DNA of 40,157 nucleotides, from contig JAAYCB010000476.1 of NCBI GenBank assembly GCA_012744395.1, positions 1 through 40,157 on the forward strand, written 5' to 3'. This DNA comes from Pirellulaceae bacterium. GTDB lineage: Bacteria; Planctomycetota; Planctomycetia; Pirellulales; Thermoguttaceae. Numbering within the stretch: position 1 is the first letter of the stretch; each line of letters begins with the position of its first letter. Of this stretch, positions 7,938 through 17,600 are shown in pieces. The position numbers were made by a program, and so were the translations under genes. The notes under the pieces are model-generated. The model was given only the letters and a program-made list of their open reading frames with translations. It was not told the DNA's origin and ran no database searches.

Positions 7938-9746
7938 ATGGCGGCGACTCAAGTCAAATCGAGCGTATTTCAGCGGCTGGATCAACTCAACGAATTTGAC
8001 CGCGAACCGGTCTCGAGCGAAAGACTCTACGGGGGCAGGTACTTCGCCGGAAGCTTCGCCGGCGAACACGTCGCCGCCACCGAGTTCGTCATCGGGGCGA
8101 CGTTCGTCATGTGGGGCGCCGCGACCTACGACGTTCTTGTCGGGCTCCTCCTGGGCAACCTCCTGGCGATCCTTTCCTGGACGTTGATCTGCGCGCCGAT
8201 CGCCGTCAACACGCGATTGACGCTCTACTGGTATCTCCGCAAGATCGGCGGGCCGGTGGTGATGGTGATTTACAACGTCCTCAACGCCCTGCTCTACTGC
8301 GTGCTCGCCGGATGCATGATCACCGTCTCGGCCTCGGCCGTGCGGATCCCCTTCGGCATCGCGCCGCAGACCGGGTGGCTGCCGACGGACCCCTGGTTCG
8401 TGGTCGTCACCATCGGCGTCGGCGCTGTGGTCGTCCTGCTGGCGATCCTCGGGTTCAAACGCCTCGCCCAGTTCGCCTCGCTCTGTTCCCCCTGGATGCT
8501 CCTGATGTTCGTCGTCGGCGCGATGGTCACGATCAAGCAGCTGGGCTTCCTGGGCAATCTGAAGTCGTTCTGGGATTTCGCCGAACTGGAGGTCTGGACC
8601 GGCATCGCGCCCGACCCGGCCAAAAAAATCGGCTTCTGGCACATCGCGAGCTTCGCCTGGATCTGCAACCTGGCGATGCACGTCGGGTTGTCGGACATGG
8701 CCCTGTTCCGCTTCGCCAAACGCTCATGGTACGGCGTCTATTCCGCGTTTGGCATGTTGCTCGGCCACTACCTGGCCTGGATCTGCGCGGGCATCTTGGG
8801 AGCGGGGGCCGCCAAGATGTTGGACAGGCCGCTGATGACCCTCGACTCCGGTCAGGTCGCCTTCACCACCCTGGGCATTTCCGGGGCGCTGGCCGTGGTG
8901 ATTGCCGGCTGGACGACCTCGAACCCCACGCTCTACCGGGCCGGACTGGCTCTCCAGGTCGTCACCCCCGGCTGGCCGCGATGGCTCGTGACCCTCGCCG
9001 CCGGGGCCGTCACGACGGCGGTCGCCTGCTTCCCCTTCGTCTTCCTGAGACTGCTGGATTTCGTCGGCCTTTACGGGCTGTTGCTGATGCCGGTCGGCGC
9101 GATTGTCGTCGCCGAGCACTGGATCTTCCCGCGGATCGGCTTCAACCAGTTCTGGTCGCATCGCAAGAGGCAGATCGTCAACGCCCCGGCCCTCGTCTCC
9201 TGGGCGGTTGCCGTGGCGCTTGCCATGCTCGCCTGGCAGATGGGGTGGATTCACCTGTTCTTCCTCGCCGCGCCGGTCTGGGTGCTGACGGCCGTGCTCT
9301 ACATCGCCCTGTCCGCCAAGGCGGGCGCCCGGGAAGCGCTGGAGGACGTCGCCGCGCCGGTCACGCCCGTCTTGCGGGCGCACCGGACGATCCGCTCCGA
9401 ACGCGTCGGCAGGTGGAGGACGCCGGTCTACGGGAGCGCGTTTCTGGCCGTCGCCAGCCTCGTGCTGATTGTCTTCTTCGCCTGGTGCACGTACGCGAAC
9501 TACATGATCCTGGCCGATTTCCACGCGCACCTCGTCTGGCTGACGATCGCTTATTTCGTCTCCGCGGTCCTCTGGATGAAGGCCCGGGGCAAACACGTCG
9601 AGGTCGAAGAGCGGGAGGCCAACCCCAGCGACGCGGAATCCGATCAGCTGATCCATGAACTCCACGAGTCGGCGGCGGACATCGATCGGGTCGGGGAAGG
9701 CAACGGAGTGGAGCCGGCGGGCGAGGACCGGACGGCGGAATCATAG
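7938..9746 (+). CDS. NCS1/purine-cytosine-permease-like transporter
   Basis: A 602-residue, highly hydrophobic protein with about twelve predicted membrane spans. ATG is preceded by GACGGGAGAA. The N-terminal stretch (ERLYGGRYFAGSFAGEHVAA), followed by GATFVMWGAATYDVLVGL and GNLLAILSW, resembles NCS1-type permeases, which use Na+ or H+ gradients to import nucleobases and related small molecules. The last 60 or so residues are a charged cytoplasmic tail rich in Glu. It is 121 bases downstream of rhaA on the same strand, so I infer it may import a sugar or sugar-linked substrate co-used with rhamnose; this departs from known NCS1 substrates and is unproven. Its stop overlaps the stop of the convergent thioredoxin gene by 6 bases. 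Confidence 0.75.
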   Translation: MAATQVKSSVFQRLDQLNEFDREPVSSERLYGGRYFAGSFAGEHVAATEFVIGATFVMWGAATYDVLVGLLLGNLLAILSWTLICAPIAVNTRLTLYWYLRKIGGPVVMVIYNVLNALLYCVLAGCMITVSASAVRIPFGIAPQTGWLPTDPWFVVVTIGVGAVVVLLAILGFKRLAQFASLCSPWMLLMFVVGAMVTIKQLGFLGNLKSFWDFAELEVWTGIAPDPAKKIGFWHIASFAWICNLAMHVGLSDMALFRFAKRSWYGVYSAFGMLLGHYLAWICAGILGAGAAKMLDRPLMTLDSGQVAFTTLGISGALAVVIAGWTTSNPTLYRAGLALQVVTPGWPRWLVTLAAGAVTTAVACFPFVFLRLLDFVGLYGLLLMPVGAIVVAEHWIFPRIGFNQFWSHRKRQIVNAPALVSWAVAVALAMLAWQMGWIHLFFLAAPVWVLTAVLYIALSAKAGAREALEDVAAPVTPVLRAHRTIRSERVGRWRTPVYGSAFLAVASLVLIVFFAWCTYANYMILADFHAHLVWLTIAYFVSAVLWMKARGKHVEVEEREANPSDAESDQLIHELHESAADIDRVGEGNGVEPAGEDRTAES

Positions 9747-10067
9747 CAGCCCGCGGAGTTGCTCGAGGTCGGCCATTCCGGTGTGCCTGGCCGAGACCTG
9801 GCCGTCTCGAAACGCCACCAGCGACGGGATCGCGTTGATCCGGTAGCGAGTGGCCAGGTCGGGGTTTTCGTCGATGTTCACCTTGACGACCCGCGTCTCG
9901 GGCATCGCGCCGGCAAGCTCGTCGAGGACCGGCGACATCGCCCGGCAGGGGGCGCACCAATCGGCGTAGAAGTCAACGAGCACCGGGACGGCTGACTGGA
10001 GCACGACCTGGTCGAAATCGGACTGGCTGGCGTAGAGGACCTTTGCACGGGAATCGGCGTTGGACAT
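9741..10067 (-). CDS. Thioredoxin with CAPC active site
   Basis: 108 residues, the normal thioredoxin length. A small cytoplasmic disulfide reductase that normally receives electrons from thioredoxin reductase. The active site is WCAPC (Cys38 and Cys41) where most thioredoxins have WCGPC. The cis-proline is Pro81 in NAIPSLVAF, and the buried Asp is in VDFYADW. I chose ATG 10067, preceded by GAGGAGAA; a longer frame upstream adds 21 unlikely residues. The gene is monocistronic as far as the window shows, and its last 6 bases overlap the 3' end of the convergent permease gene. The middle Ala in the CxxC may shift redox potential slightly; thioredoxins with CAPC occur in several bacteria. Confidence 0.9.
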   Translation of the reverse strand: MSNADSRAKVLYASQSDFDQVVLQSAVPVLVDFYADWCAPCRAMSPVLDELAGAMPETRVVKVNIDENPDLATRYRINAIPSLVAFRDGQVSARHTGMADLEQLRGLL

Positions 10068-10381
10068 GCTGTTCTTCTCCTCAAGGGGCTCGCGGCCGCC
10101 GGTCGATGTCCGCTGTTTTTCGGCGGGCACGCGCCGCCGAGCGGCGGCACGCGCCGCGGAAGCGGAGTTGACAGGTCGGAACCGATGCGGAGACGGACCG
10201 GCTGCGAGCGCTGCTAACGGGTGGTTATTGTCGGTGATTGCCGGAGCGGTTCTTGCGGCCCGCGTCCTGCTTTCCCAGCGTTGGATGCCTCGCGGCGAGA
10301 AAGGTTACACACAGGGGACGCCCGTTTCCGCGAACCGCTGCGTGGATGCGGTTCTCCGCGACGGGATCCCGGTTGGGCGGC
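10068..10381. other. Intergenic region between glpD and the thioredoxin gene
   Basis: A 314-base gap. It holds the thioredoxin ribosome-binding site, GC-rich inverted repeats around 10110-10160, and a hairpin, GAACCGC (10332-10338) pairing with GCGGTTC (10348-10354), just after the glpD stop. That hairpin has no T-run on the minus strand, so it is not a convincing intrinsic terminator. No promoter could be fixed with confidence. Confidence 0.4.
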
Positions 10382-11839
10382 CTAGCCTGTTGCGCGGCGG
10401 AGGCGGGCGATCTCCGCCTCGCGCGCGGCATCGTCCCAACCGAGCCGCTGGCCCATCCAGGCGGCAACCTGGCGGGCGATCTCCGCGGCTTCCGGATGAT
10501 AATAGTGCCAGCTGGTTCGCCGCAGCATGACGTCGTCGAGGTGCCGCGCCCATTCCTGCTGGCAGTAGTGATCCACCGCCTCCCGCGTGACCGGCGGCGG
10601 CAGGACGCCGCTGAAGGCGGCGGCGGAGGGCTCGAGCAGGGGCTCGCGGGCGGTGCGGCACTCCTTCAGATCGGCCTTCAAGTGCCGGCCCACCAGGTCG
10701 ACCGTCTGCTCGGCCATCAGCCGGTAGGTGGTCAGCTTGCCGCCGGCGATGTCGATCCAGCCGGGGTGCGGCATGCGGACCTGGTGGTTGCGCGACGTGT
10801 TCGACGGGGTCCCCTTCTTGACCGGGCGCTTGGAGATCAACGGCCGCACGCCGGCCCAGCGGGCGAGCACATCGCGCGGCTCGAGCCGGGCAGGAGGGAA
10901 CGCGCGGTTGGCCACGTCGAGCACGTAGGCCACGTCGTCCGCGCCGATCGGCACGCTCTCCAGCGATCCGTCGTAGTCGGTGTCGGTCGTTCCCAAGATG
11001 ACCCGCGCCCCCCAAGGGATCGCGAACAGGATCCGCGATCCTTCCGCCATCACGACGGCTTCGTTCACCGGGAACCTGGCCTGGTCGAGCACGAGGTGGA
11101 TTCCCTTGGTCAGCCGCAGCCGGACGCGGCTCTGGGGCAGGCGGTCGGCCCAGCAGCCGGTGGCGTTGACGATCGTGCGAGCCGTTGCGCGGACCTCCCG
11201 CCCGGACGATCCATCGCGGAGCCGGCAGGACCAGCCCGCCGGGGCCGTTTCCGCCGCTTCGAGGGCCGTGAAATTCCTCACCGCCGCTCCGTGCCGCACG
11301 GCCGAGCGGAGCGTGTCGATCACGAGCCGGGCGTCGCTCGTCAGACCGTCGAAGTAGCGGACGCCGCCGGTCAGGTTGTGGCGGTTGATCTCGGGGAGCT
11401 TTTCCACCATCTGGGCGGCCGCCAGGGTACTGCTCGGGCCCAGATTCCGCTGGCCGCAGAGGAGGTCGTAGACGCGGACCCCGATCGACAGTTTCCACCG
11501 CGTCCAGGGCGTCCGCCGGTAGGTGGGGAAGAGGAACGGCAAGGGCGCGGCGAGATGCGGGGCGATGCGGTGCAGGGTGCATTTCTCCACGCTCGCCTCG
11601 TGCACCAGGCCGATCCGCCCCTGGGCCAGGTAGCGGAGCCCGCCGTGGAGCAAGCGCGAAGAGCGGCTGCTTGTGCCGAAGGCGAAGTCGTGGCGGTCGA
11701 CCAAGGCGACTCGCAGCCCGCGGATCGCCGCGTCGCGGGCCACGCCCGACCCGACGATCCCCCCGCCGATCACGAGCAGGTCCCACGTCTCTCCGGCCAG
11801 TTGTTCGAAGCCGTCCGCGGCTGCGTTTGTCGTGTCCAT
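10382..11839 (-). CDS. glpD: FAD-dependent glycerol-3-phosphate dehydrogenase
   Basis: Oxidises sn-glycerol-3-phosphate to dihydroxyacetone phosphate at the inner membrane, passing electrons to quinone. 485 residues, close to the usual length of about 500. The FAD-binding motif is at residues 22-30 (VIGGGIVGSG), followed by the family signatures SSRSSRLLHGGLRYL, then TTDTDYDG, AGVRPL and IDIAGGKLTTYR. The C-terminal helical domain is present. It lies 36 bases downstream of the fused BatD-BatE gene on the same strand, so it may be the last gene of the moxR-bat transcript. This is an unusual partner, perhaps just adjacent. No glpK or glpF is seen. Confidence 0.93.
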   Translation of the reverse strand: MDTTNAAADGFEQLAGETWDLLVIGGGIVGSGVARDAAIRGLRVALVDRHDFAFGTSSRSSRLLHGGLRYLAQGRIGLVHEASVEKCTLHRIAPHLAAPLPFLFPTYRRTPWTRWKLSIGVRVYDLLCGQRNLGPSSTLAAAQMVEKLPEINRHNLTGGVRYFDGLTSDARLVIDTLRSAVRHGAAVRNFTALEAAETAPAGWSCRLRDGSSGREVRATARTIVNATGCWADRLPQSRVRLRLTKGIHLVLDQARFPVNEAVVMAEGSRILFAIPWGARVILGTTDTDYDGSLESVPIGADDVAYVLDVANRAFPPARLEPRDVLARWAGVRPLISKRPVKKGTPSNTSRNHQVRMPHPGWIDIAGGKLTTYRLMAEQTVDLVGRHLKADLKECRTAREPLLEPSAAAFSGVLPPPVTREAVDHYCQQEWARHLDDVMLRRTSWHYYHPEAAEIARQVAAWMGQRLGWDDAAREAEIARLRRATG

Positions 11840-11875
11840 GGAGCGGTCTCTTTCTCGCCGTGCAAGCCGGCGCGG

Positions 11876-14692
11876 CTAGTGGTGGTTGGCGACCAGGCCG
11901 ATCGCCGATTGCGGCACCCAGGCGTCGCGGCCGTCGTAGAGGCGGACGCGGGCCCACTCCTGGCGCGTTTCGACCACCCGCAACTCGCTGCCGCCGGGCA
12001 GCGGCTGGGGCAGCCGGGGCGGCGCGCCCGCCGAATCGGCGCTCCGCGCGACGGCCTCCGGGAGGACGACAACCGCCACCCGTTCGTCTGCGGCCGACCA
12101 GCGGAAGGCGAGCACGCCGAGGAACACGAGCCACGCCGCCAGCGGCATCAGGGCGAGGCTCCGCAGCACGGGCTGGCGCCAGCGGATCGACGCGGCGAGA
12201 ATCGCGGCGGCAACGAGGAACGCCCCGGCGGAGAGCGTCTTCAAGCCGTGCGGGGAAATCCGCCGGCTCCAGGAAAAGAACGTGTCGAGCAGGCCGCCCT
12301 CCTCGGGCCGCGGAACCCACTCCGGCAGCAGCGTTCGCGCGTGGTCGAGATTCTGCCGTGCGCGGTGGTGATCCGCATCGAGCGCCAGGGCGCGGCGATA
12401 GGCGAGGATTGCCGGGCCGAGCCGTTCGGCGCCGAGGGCGGCGTTGCCCAGGTTGACGTAAAGGTCGGCGTTTCGAATGCCCTCCAGCCGTCCCGGCTGA
12501 TCCTCGCCGACGAGCCGCGCGAAGAGCAGTTCGGCGCGGCGGAACTCGGCCAGCCGGACTTCGCGATCGGCGGCGTCGAGCGCGGCGCGGTAGGCCGCGA
12601 CAGCCTGCTCGAGCAACTCGGCGGGCGAGGCCGGCTGCCCCCCGGCTGCAAGCGCCGGCCACCCGAGGCAGAGCCAGAAGACGCCGAGACCGGCAGTGAT
12701 TCTCCGGGTGGTGCCCATGGCGCTTCCTTTCAGCGCGGGCAATCGCCGGGCGGCCCGGCGGAACCGCTCGGCCAGCTCGCCCGCCCGGGCGACGAGGGCC
12801 GCGTCCAGGGCGGCGGCGCCGTCCTGGACAGGCGCGTAGACGATCGACTCGCACTCGGCGATCAGCGACTGGGTCTGGCCGCGGGCGACGTCGGGCAGGT
12901 CGGCGACCAGCGCGCGGAGGGCCGCGGCGATCTGCTCGGCCGCCTTCTGTTTCGGCAGGTCGGCGGCCGCGGCGATTCGCGCTCGCTGCCGGCGGACGTT
13001 CTTGCGAACGGCGGCAACGGCCGGGTCCCGCGCGCGGCGCCTGCGGTCGGCGATCGCGGCGGCGATCAGCGCCAGTCCAGCGGCGTAGAGGGCCAGCTGC
13101 AATCCCGTCCGCCCGCCGCCTCGTTGATCGCGGAGGACCACGGCCGGATCGCGCTCGATCGCCAGGTCGGCGCCGCTGAGAGAAAACCGGCTCTCGCCGG
13201 CCGCTGCCGCCGCGCCCGGGGCGGGCTGCTCCTCGTCGCCGGCGTCGGCCAGCGCGGTGGCCGGGCTGTCCGTTCGGCGGACCACGTCGGCCGCGGAGAT
13301 CACCTGGGCGGGCATCACGCGGAGGGCGATCGGCTTGGAGCGCGCGGTCTTGTACGCCGCCTCCTCCGGGTCGAACCAGGAGTAGGCCAGCGCCGGGATC
13401 TCCGCGACCGATTCATCGGAAACGCGGACCGAAACGCGAAACGTCTTGGCGTCGTCAACGACCGTGCCGGGCGTTTCGCCCTCGGGCAGGCGGAACCGGT
13501 CGGGGTCCATTCCGCCGTCGGCCGAGAGCGGCGGCAGGCTGGCGCCGGCGAGGTTCCCGTCGCCGTGAAGCGTGATCGCCAGATCGATCGGGTCGCCGAC
13601 GCGAACCACCGTGCGGTCCGCCGCCACGTCGATCGAGAAACCGCTGCCAACCGCTCCGGCAAAACTCTCCGGCCGGCCGTCGAGCGGGAAGGGGTTGACC
13701 AGCAGCGCCAAGGGCTCGCCGATCGCGCGGGTCAGCGTGGTCCGCGAGGGCCGGCGATTTTCTCCCATCAAGTCGCGGAACAGCGAACCGCCGAAATCGT
13801 CAAACGGCGACCGCTGGCGCTCCCAGGCCGTCGCCGCCCGCAGGGTCGCGGTGATCGGCTCAAGGGTGAAGCGCCCCACGCGTTCCGGAATCAGCGTCCG
13901 CTCCGCCGTGGCGACGAGATACGTCCGCCCCTCGAGCTCTTCCTGCCTGACCTCCGCGGCCAGCGCCACGCGGCCCGAGGCGGTCAGGATCGGCAGGCGC
14001 GAGGAGCGCCGGTTCCACTCGGCGTCGGGGGCGAAGCGGAACTGGTCGAACAGCGGGGAGTGGATGTTGAGATTCAGGATGTTGTCCATGTTGCCGGCAT
14101 ACCACCACTCGATCTTCACCGGCACGCGCTCGTCCGGATACAGCGGCCGGTCGGGCAGCACGAGGCGGATCCGCATCTCGGGGTCTTGCGGCACGTCTTC
14201 GAAGACCATCGGCAGGGCGTCGACCCGGGCCTGCTTGTTCCCCTGGCGGATCAGGAACGGGCCGACCTGGTATTCGCCGGGCCGGTCCGCGGTCACCATG
14301 TAGTCGATCCGCAGAGTCACCGTCTTGCTCTGAAACACCCGGCCGTTGCGCTGCACCATGTAAGACGAGACGCGCGGGCTGACGCCGGTGATGCGGCCGC
14401 GGATGCCGGGCAGCGGCTCTTCCGGAACGATCTCGCACGACGGGTCGGGGGCCTCGTCGAAACCGGTCACGGTGAATTGCAGCACGACCGGATCGCCGAT
14501 GTAGTACGGCGGCTTCTGGGCAGCCACCCGGACCTGCACGTCCTCGGCCAGCGCGGAGCCGGCGGCAAACCAAACGGCCAGGGCCAACAGCCCGGGACGC
14601 AGCCGTGCCGGCGGCCGTTCACGGCGGGCGGCGAGCCGGGCCTGCCGGCGGGGCGAAGGCTTGCTCACGGGCGTTGAGAGTCGTCGAGCCAT
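11876..14692 (-). CDS. BatD-BatE in-frame fusion (beta-domain, TM, TPR, SH3)
   Basis: One open frame of 938 residues from ATG 14692 (GAGGGG upstream, 8 bases after the previous stop). Residues 1-658 are BatD-like: signal peptide to about residue 49, beta-rich domains (PPYYIGDPVVLQF; GDPIDLAITLHGDGNL), a membrane span at about 530-548 and a cytoplasmic helical tail. Residues 659-938 are BatE-like: a second signal peptide (TAGLGVFWLCLGWPALAA), TPR repeats (NLGNAALGAERLGPAILAYRRAL), two membrane spans and a C-terminal SH3-like domain (ELRVVETRQEWARVRLYDGR). Codon 659 is an ATG preceded at 6 bases by AAGGA. A TGA sits one base out of frame at 12730-12732. Either this is a genuine fusion, or the BatE part is also made separately from 12718. 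Bat proteins are envelope proteins tied to MoxR ATPases; the exact role is unknown. Confidence 0.8.
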   Translation of the reverse strand: MARRLSTPVSKPSPRRQARLAARRERPPARLRPGLLALAVWFAAGSALAEDVQVRVAAQKPPYYIGDPVVLQFTVTGFDEAPDPSCEIVPEEPLPGIRGRITGVSPRVSSYMVQRNGRVFQSKTVTLRIDYMVTADRPGEYQVGPFLIRQGNKQARVDALPMVFEDVPQDPEMRIRLVLPDRPLYPDERVPVKIEWWYAGNMDNILNLNIHSPLFDQFRFAPDAEWNRRSSRLPILTASGRVALAAEVRQEELEGRTYLVATAERTLIPERVGRFTLEPITATLRAATAWERQRSPFDDFGGSLFRDLMGENRRPSRTTLTRAIGEPLALLVNPFPLDGRPESFAGAVGSGFSIDVAADRTVVRVGDPIDLAITLHGDGNLAGASLPPLSADGGMDPDRFRLPEGETPGTVVDDAKTFRVSVRVSDESVAEIPALAYSWFDPEEAAYKTARSKPIALRVMPAQVISAADVVRRTDSPATALADAGDEEQPAPGAAAAAGESRFSLSGADLAIERDPAVVLRDQRGGGRTGLQLALYAAGLALIAAAIADRRRRARDPAVAAVRKNVRRQRARIAAAADLPKQKAAEQIAAALRALVADLPDVARGQTQSLIAECESIVYAPVQDGAAALDAALVARAGELAERFRRAARRLPALKGSAMGTTRRITAGLGVFWLCLGWPALAAGGQPASPAELLEQAVAAYRAALDAADREVRLAEFRRAELLFARLVGEDQPGRLEGIRNADLYVNLGNAALGAERLGPAILAYRRALALDADHHRARQNLDHARTLLPEWVPRPEEGGLLDTFFSWSRRISPHGLKTLSAGAFLVAAAILAASIRWRQPVLRSLALMPLAAWLVFLGVLAFRWSAADERVAVVVLPEAVARSADSAGAPPRLPQPLPGGSELRVVETRQEWARVRLYDGRDAWVPQSAIGLVANHH
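12716..12730 (-). promoter_or_regulatory. Internal ribosome-binding site and ATG inside the BatD-BatE frame
   Basis: On the minus strand AAAGGAAG (12730-12723) stands 6 bases before ATG (12718-12716). It is immediately followed by a signal-peptide-like sequence, as expected for a separate 280-residue BatE-type protein ending at 11876. This is the initiation signal of a once separate gene or of a second product. Confidence 0.6.
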
Positions 14693-14699
14693 GCGCCCC

Positions 14700-17600
14700 T
14701 CACCAGTCCTTTTCCACGGGGTCTTGCCGGTAGTGCTGACGCTCCTGGCGATCGCGGCGCCGCTGGGCCTCGCGGTCGCGAATCGCTTGCAAGAGGCGCG
14801 CCGGATCGGCCCCGACCTGGCCCGCCTGCTGCTGCTGCTGCGGATCGGCTCCATCCTGCGGCGCTTGCTGGTCTTCTCCCTCTGGCTGCTGGTCGGGCGG
14901 GTCCTCCTCGCCGGGCTGCGGCGGCTGGAGAAGCGCCAGGGCCTCCCCAAGCGTTTCAAGCGCCTGGTCCTGGCTCGTCCGCGCGTCGCCGATCCGCGGC
15001 CCCTCGGCCGCCAGCGCATCGGCGGCCTTGTGCATCGCGGTTCCGCCCTCGGCAACCAGCGCGGCCGCTTTGCCAAGCCGCGCGGCGATCTGCTGCATCT
15101 GGTCAATGTGCCCCGGATCGGCCTGCTGCGGATCGGCAGCCCCGGCCGGCGTCTGCTTCGCTTGCTCGCCGAGCACCCCGGCGATCCGCTCCGCAACCGC
15201 CCCGAGCTCCTTCTGCCGCAGCGCGAGGGGGCCGGTCTTCTGGTCCAGAGTCTCCTTGTCGCCGCTCCCGGCGGCTTGTTCCGTCTCGTCGTTCAACTGC
15301 GCTTGCCGCTGGGCTGCCTCGCGCAGGTGTTCGATGATCGAGAAGAACAGCCGCCGCAGCTCCTGCAAATGGGTCAGCGCTTGGGCGGCGTGCTGCCGCG
15401 CCGGGTCGAGCGGCGGCGCGGCAGCGGGCTCCTCGGCCCGCGGCGTTTTACCAGTCGATTGGGCCGATGTGCCGTCGGGCTGTTCTGCCGCCGGCGGCTT
15501 CTCCAACAGGCCGGCGAGGGCCTCCGATGCAGCGTTCATCTCCCGCTTCGCGGAATCGAGCAGCTTGTTTGCCGACTCGATCCGCTGGCGCTCGGCGGTC
15601 TGCCGGTCCGCGGGGTCCGCGGCCGGCTGGCCGGGCTCCAGCGGGCCCGTCGCCGGGGCGGCCTCCAGAGCGGCGATGTCTTCCTTCAGCAGCGCGGCGA
15701 TCCGCTCGGCGCGGTCCAGATTTTCGCTCTGCAATTGGCGCGCAAGCCGGGCGGCCTTCGCGTTTGGCGGGGGGGCCGGCTCGGGCTCGTGTTCCTCCTC
15801 GGGCGGGCTGTGGCCGCTCTGGCCAGCGGCAAGCAGCCCGCGGATTTCAGCCTGGCGGGCGTAGGCCAGTTCGATCAGCCCGCGAAGCTGGAGGAAACGC
15901 TCGCGAGCGTCGCCGAGGGCCTCGATGGCTTCGAACTGGCGGTCGCCAGCCTGACGGAACTCTCCAGCGGCGAGGGCCTGGCCGGCGGCCTCGAACGCTT
16001 CTCTGCCCTGGTTCAAAAGCGGCATCGCCTGGCGGACCGCGGCGAGGAATCGATCCGCCTGGGCGTCGACCGGCGCGCCGCCGCGGTCGGGCGTGCCGGG
16101 CGGGTCCTCGCCGTCGAGCCCGGCCTGGAGCCGGGCGGCCAACTCCGCCGTTCGCTCGGTGACGGCAAGCTGGCCGTCGCTGAGGTATTCGCCGGTCAGC
16201 CAGGGCGGCGGAGAGAGGGGCTTCGGATCCGCGCCGGGCAACCCCCCGGCGGCCGCCGCCTTGAGCGCGGTCAGCCTGGCCAGCGAGATCGCGTCGGCAA
16301 GCAGCAGATCGAGGATCTCGACGGGACCGCGGAGCTGGTCGCGCGATCGTTTCAGTTCATCGAGCGCGGCTGCGGTGCGTCGGAAAGCCCGGTCCGCCTG
16401 GCGCAAGCGCATCTGGCTGCGGGCCTGGCCCATCCGCTGCTCGGCGCGACCCGCATAGTGAAGGACCGCGGCGAGCTGGGCCAGGCGGAGGTTGTCCTGG
16501 GGCGTCCGCTCTTGCTCGCCCCGCGCCTCCAGCCGGTCGGCCTCTTGGCGGGCGCTGGCGGAGAGGGCCTGGCAGTCGGAGAGGACCTGGCGCTGGCGGA
16601 CCGCCAGGTCGCGGAACCGGCTTCGCAGGGCGTCGGCGTCGCCGGCGTCGGCCTGTTCCGCCGCCTGCTCGACGAGTCCCCGCGCCGCGGCGACCACGCT
16701 CCGCTCCGCGCCGACGAGTCCGTCGAGCCGTTCGGCAAGGTCCTGGTCCTCCGTCTTGGCGAGCGAATCGGCCAGCTCCAAGACGCGGCGGAGGACGACT
16801 TCCAGGTTGTGGCGGGCGTCCGCGTGTTCGGGCCGCAGGCGGACGCAGTCGCGGAACCAGTCGGCCGCGCGGCGGAGGTGCGCCAGGGCATCCTGCGGCC
16901 GATCGCCGATCCGCCGCTCCGCGCGGCTCACCTCGACCCAGCCCATGTTGTAAGCCGCTCGAAAGCGGACCTCGCCATCGGTGGCGGACCGCCGGCGGGC
17001 CTCGGCCAGCAGCCGCTCGGCGCGGTCGGGATCGGAATCGAGGCAGGCAAGCGCTTCGTTGTACAGCTCGCGAGGGGGCTTTTCCTCGATGGCGGCGCGG
17101 CTCTCGGGGCGGCTCGCCGCCGCGGTCGGCGGAGCTTCTGCGACGCCGTTGGCGGGGGGCTCCGCCGGCTCCTGTGGGACGGCATCCTGCTGGGCCCGGC
17201 CGACCGCGGCAAGCGTGAGAACGATCGCCAGGGCCGCCGCGCCGGCCCGCGTCTTGACCGGGGCGGGCAGGTACGCCGCGCCGGCCAGCTCCGCCGCGAC
17301 CGACCGGTTGCCGACGACGACCGCGCTGGCCAGGAAGATCAGCCCGCAGAGGACCGCCCACTGGAAGCCTTCGCGGCGGACAGCCCGCCCGCGGCCATCG
17401 AGGCGTCCGCGGACGAGCGGCGCGATGTGGGCCTCGTAGATCGACTTCAGGTCGAGCGCGCCGGTGCCCGCGGGGATATAGGCCCCTTCGGTCTGGAGGG
17501 CGATGTCGCGAAGCGTCTGGCCGTCCAGTCGCGAGACGACCGCCGCGCCGGCCGCGTCGCGGAGGACGGACCGCACGCCGGTCCGCGGATCGCTGAGCTG

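Noticed and set aside
10332..10354. Terminator hairpin after glpD
   Set aside because: Seven-base stem but no T-run on the minus strand after it, so an intrinsic terminator is not supported.
10238..14677. 1479-residue plus-strand open frame across glpD and the BatD-E gene
   Set aside because: Composition is typical of antisense frames in GC-rich DNA and the minus strand carries unmistakable GlpD and Bat motifs.
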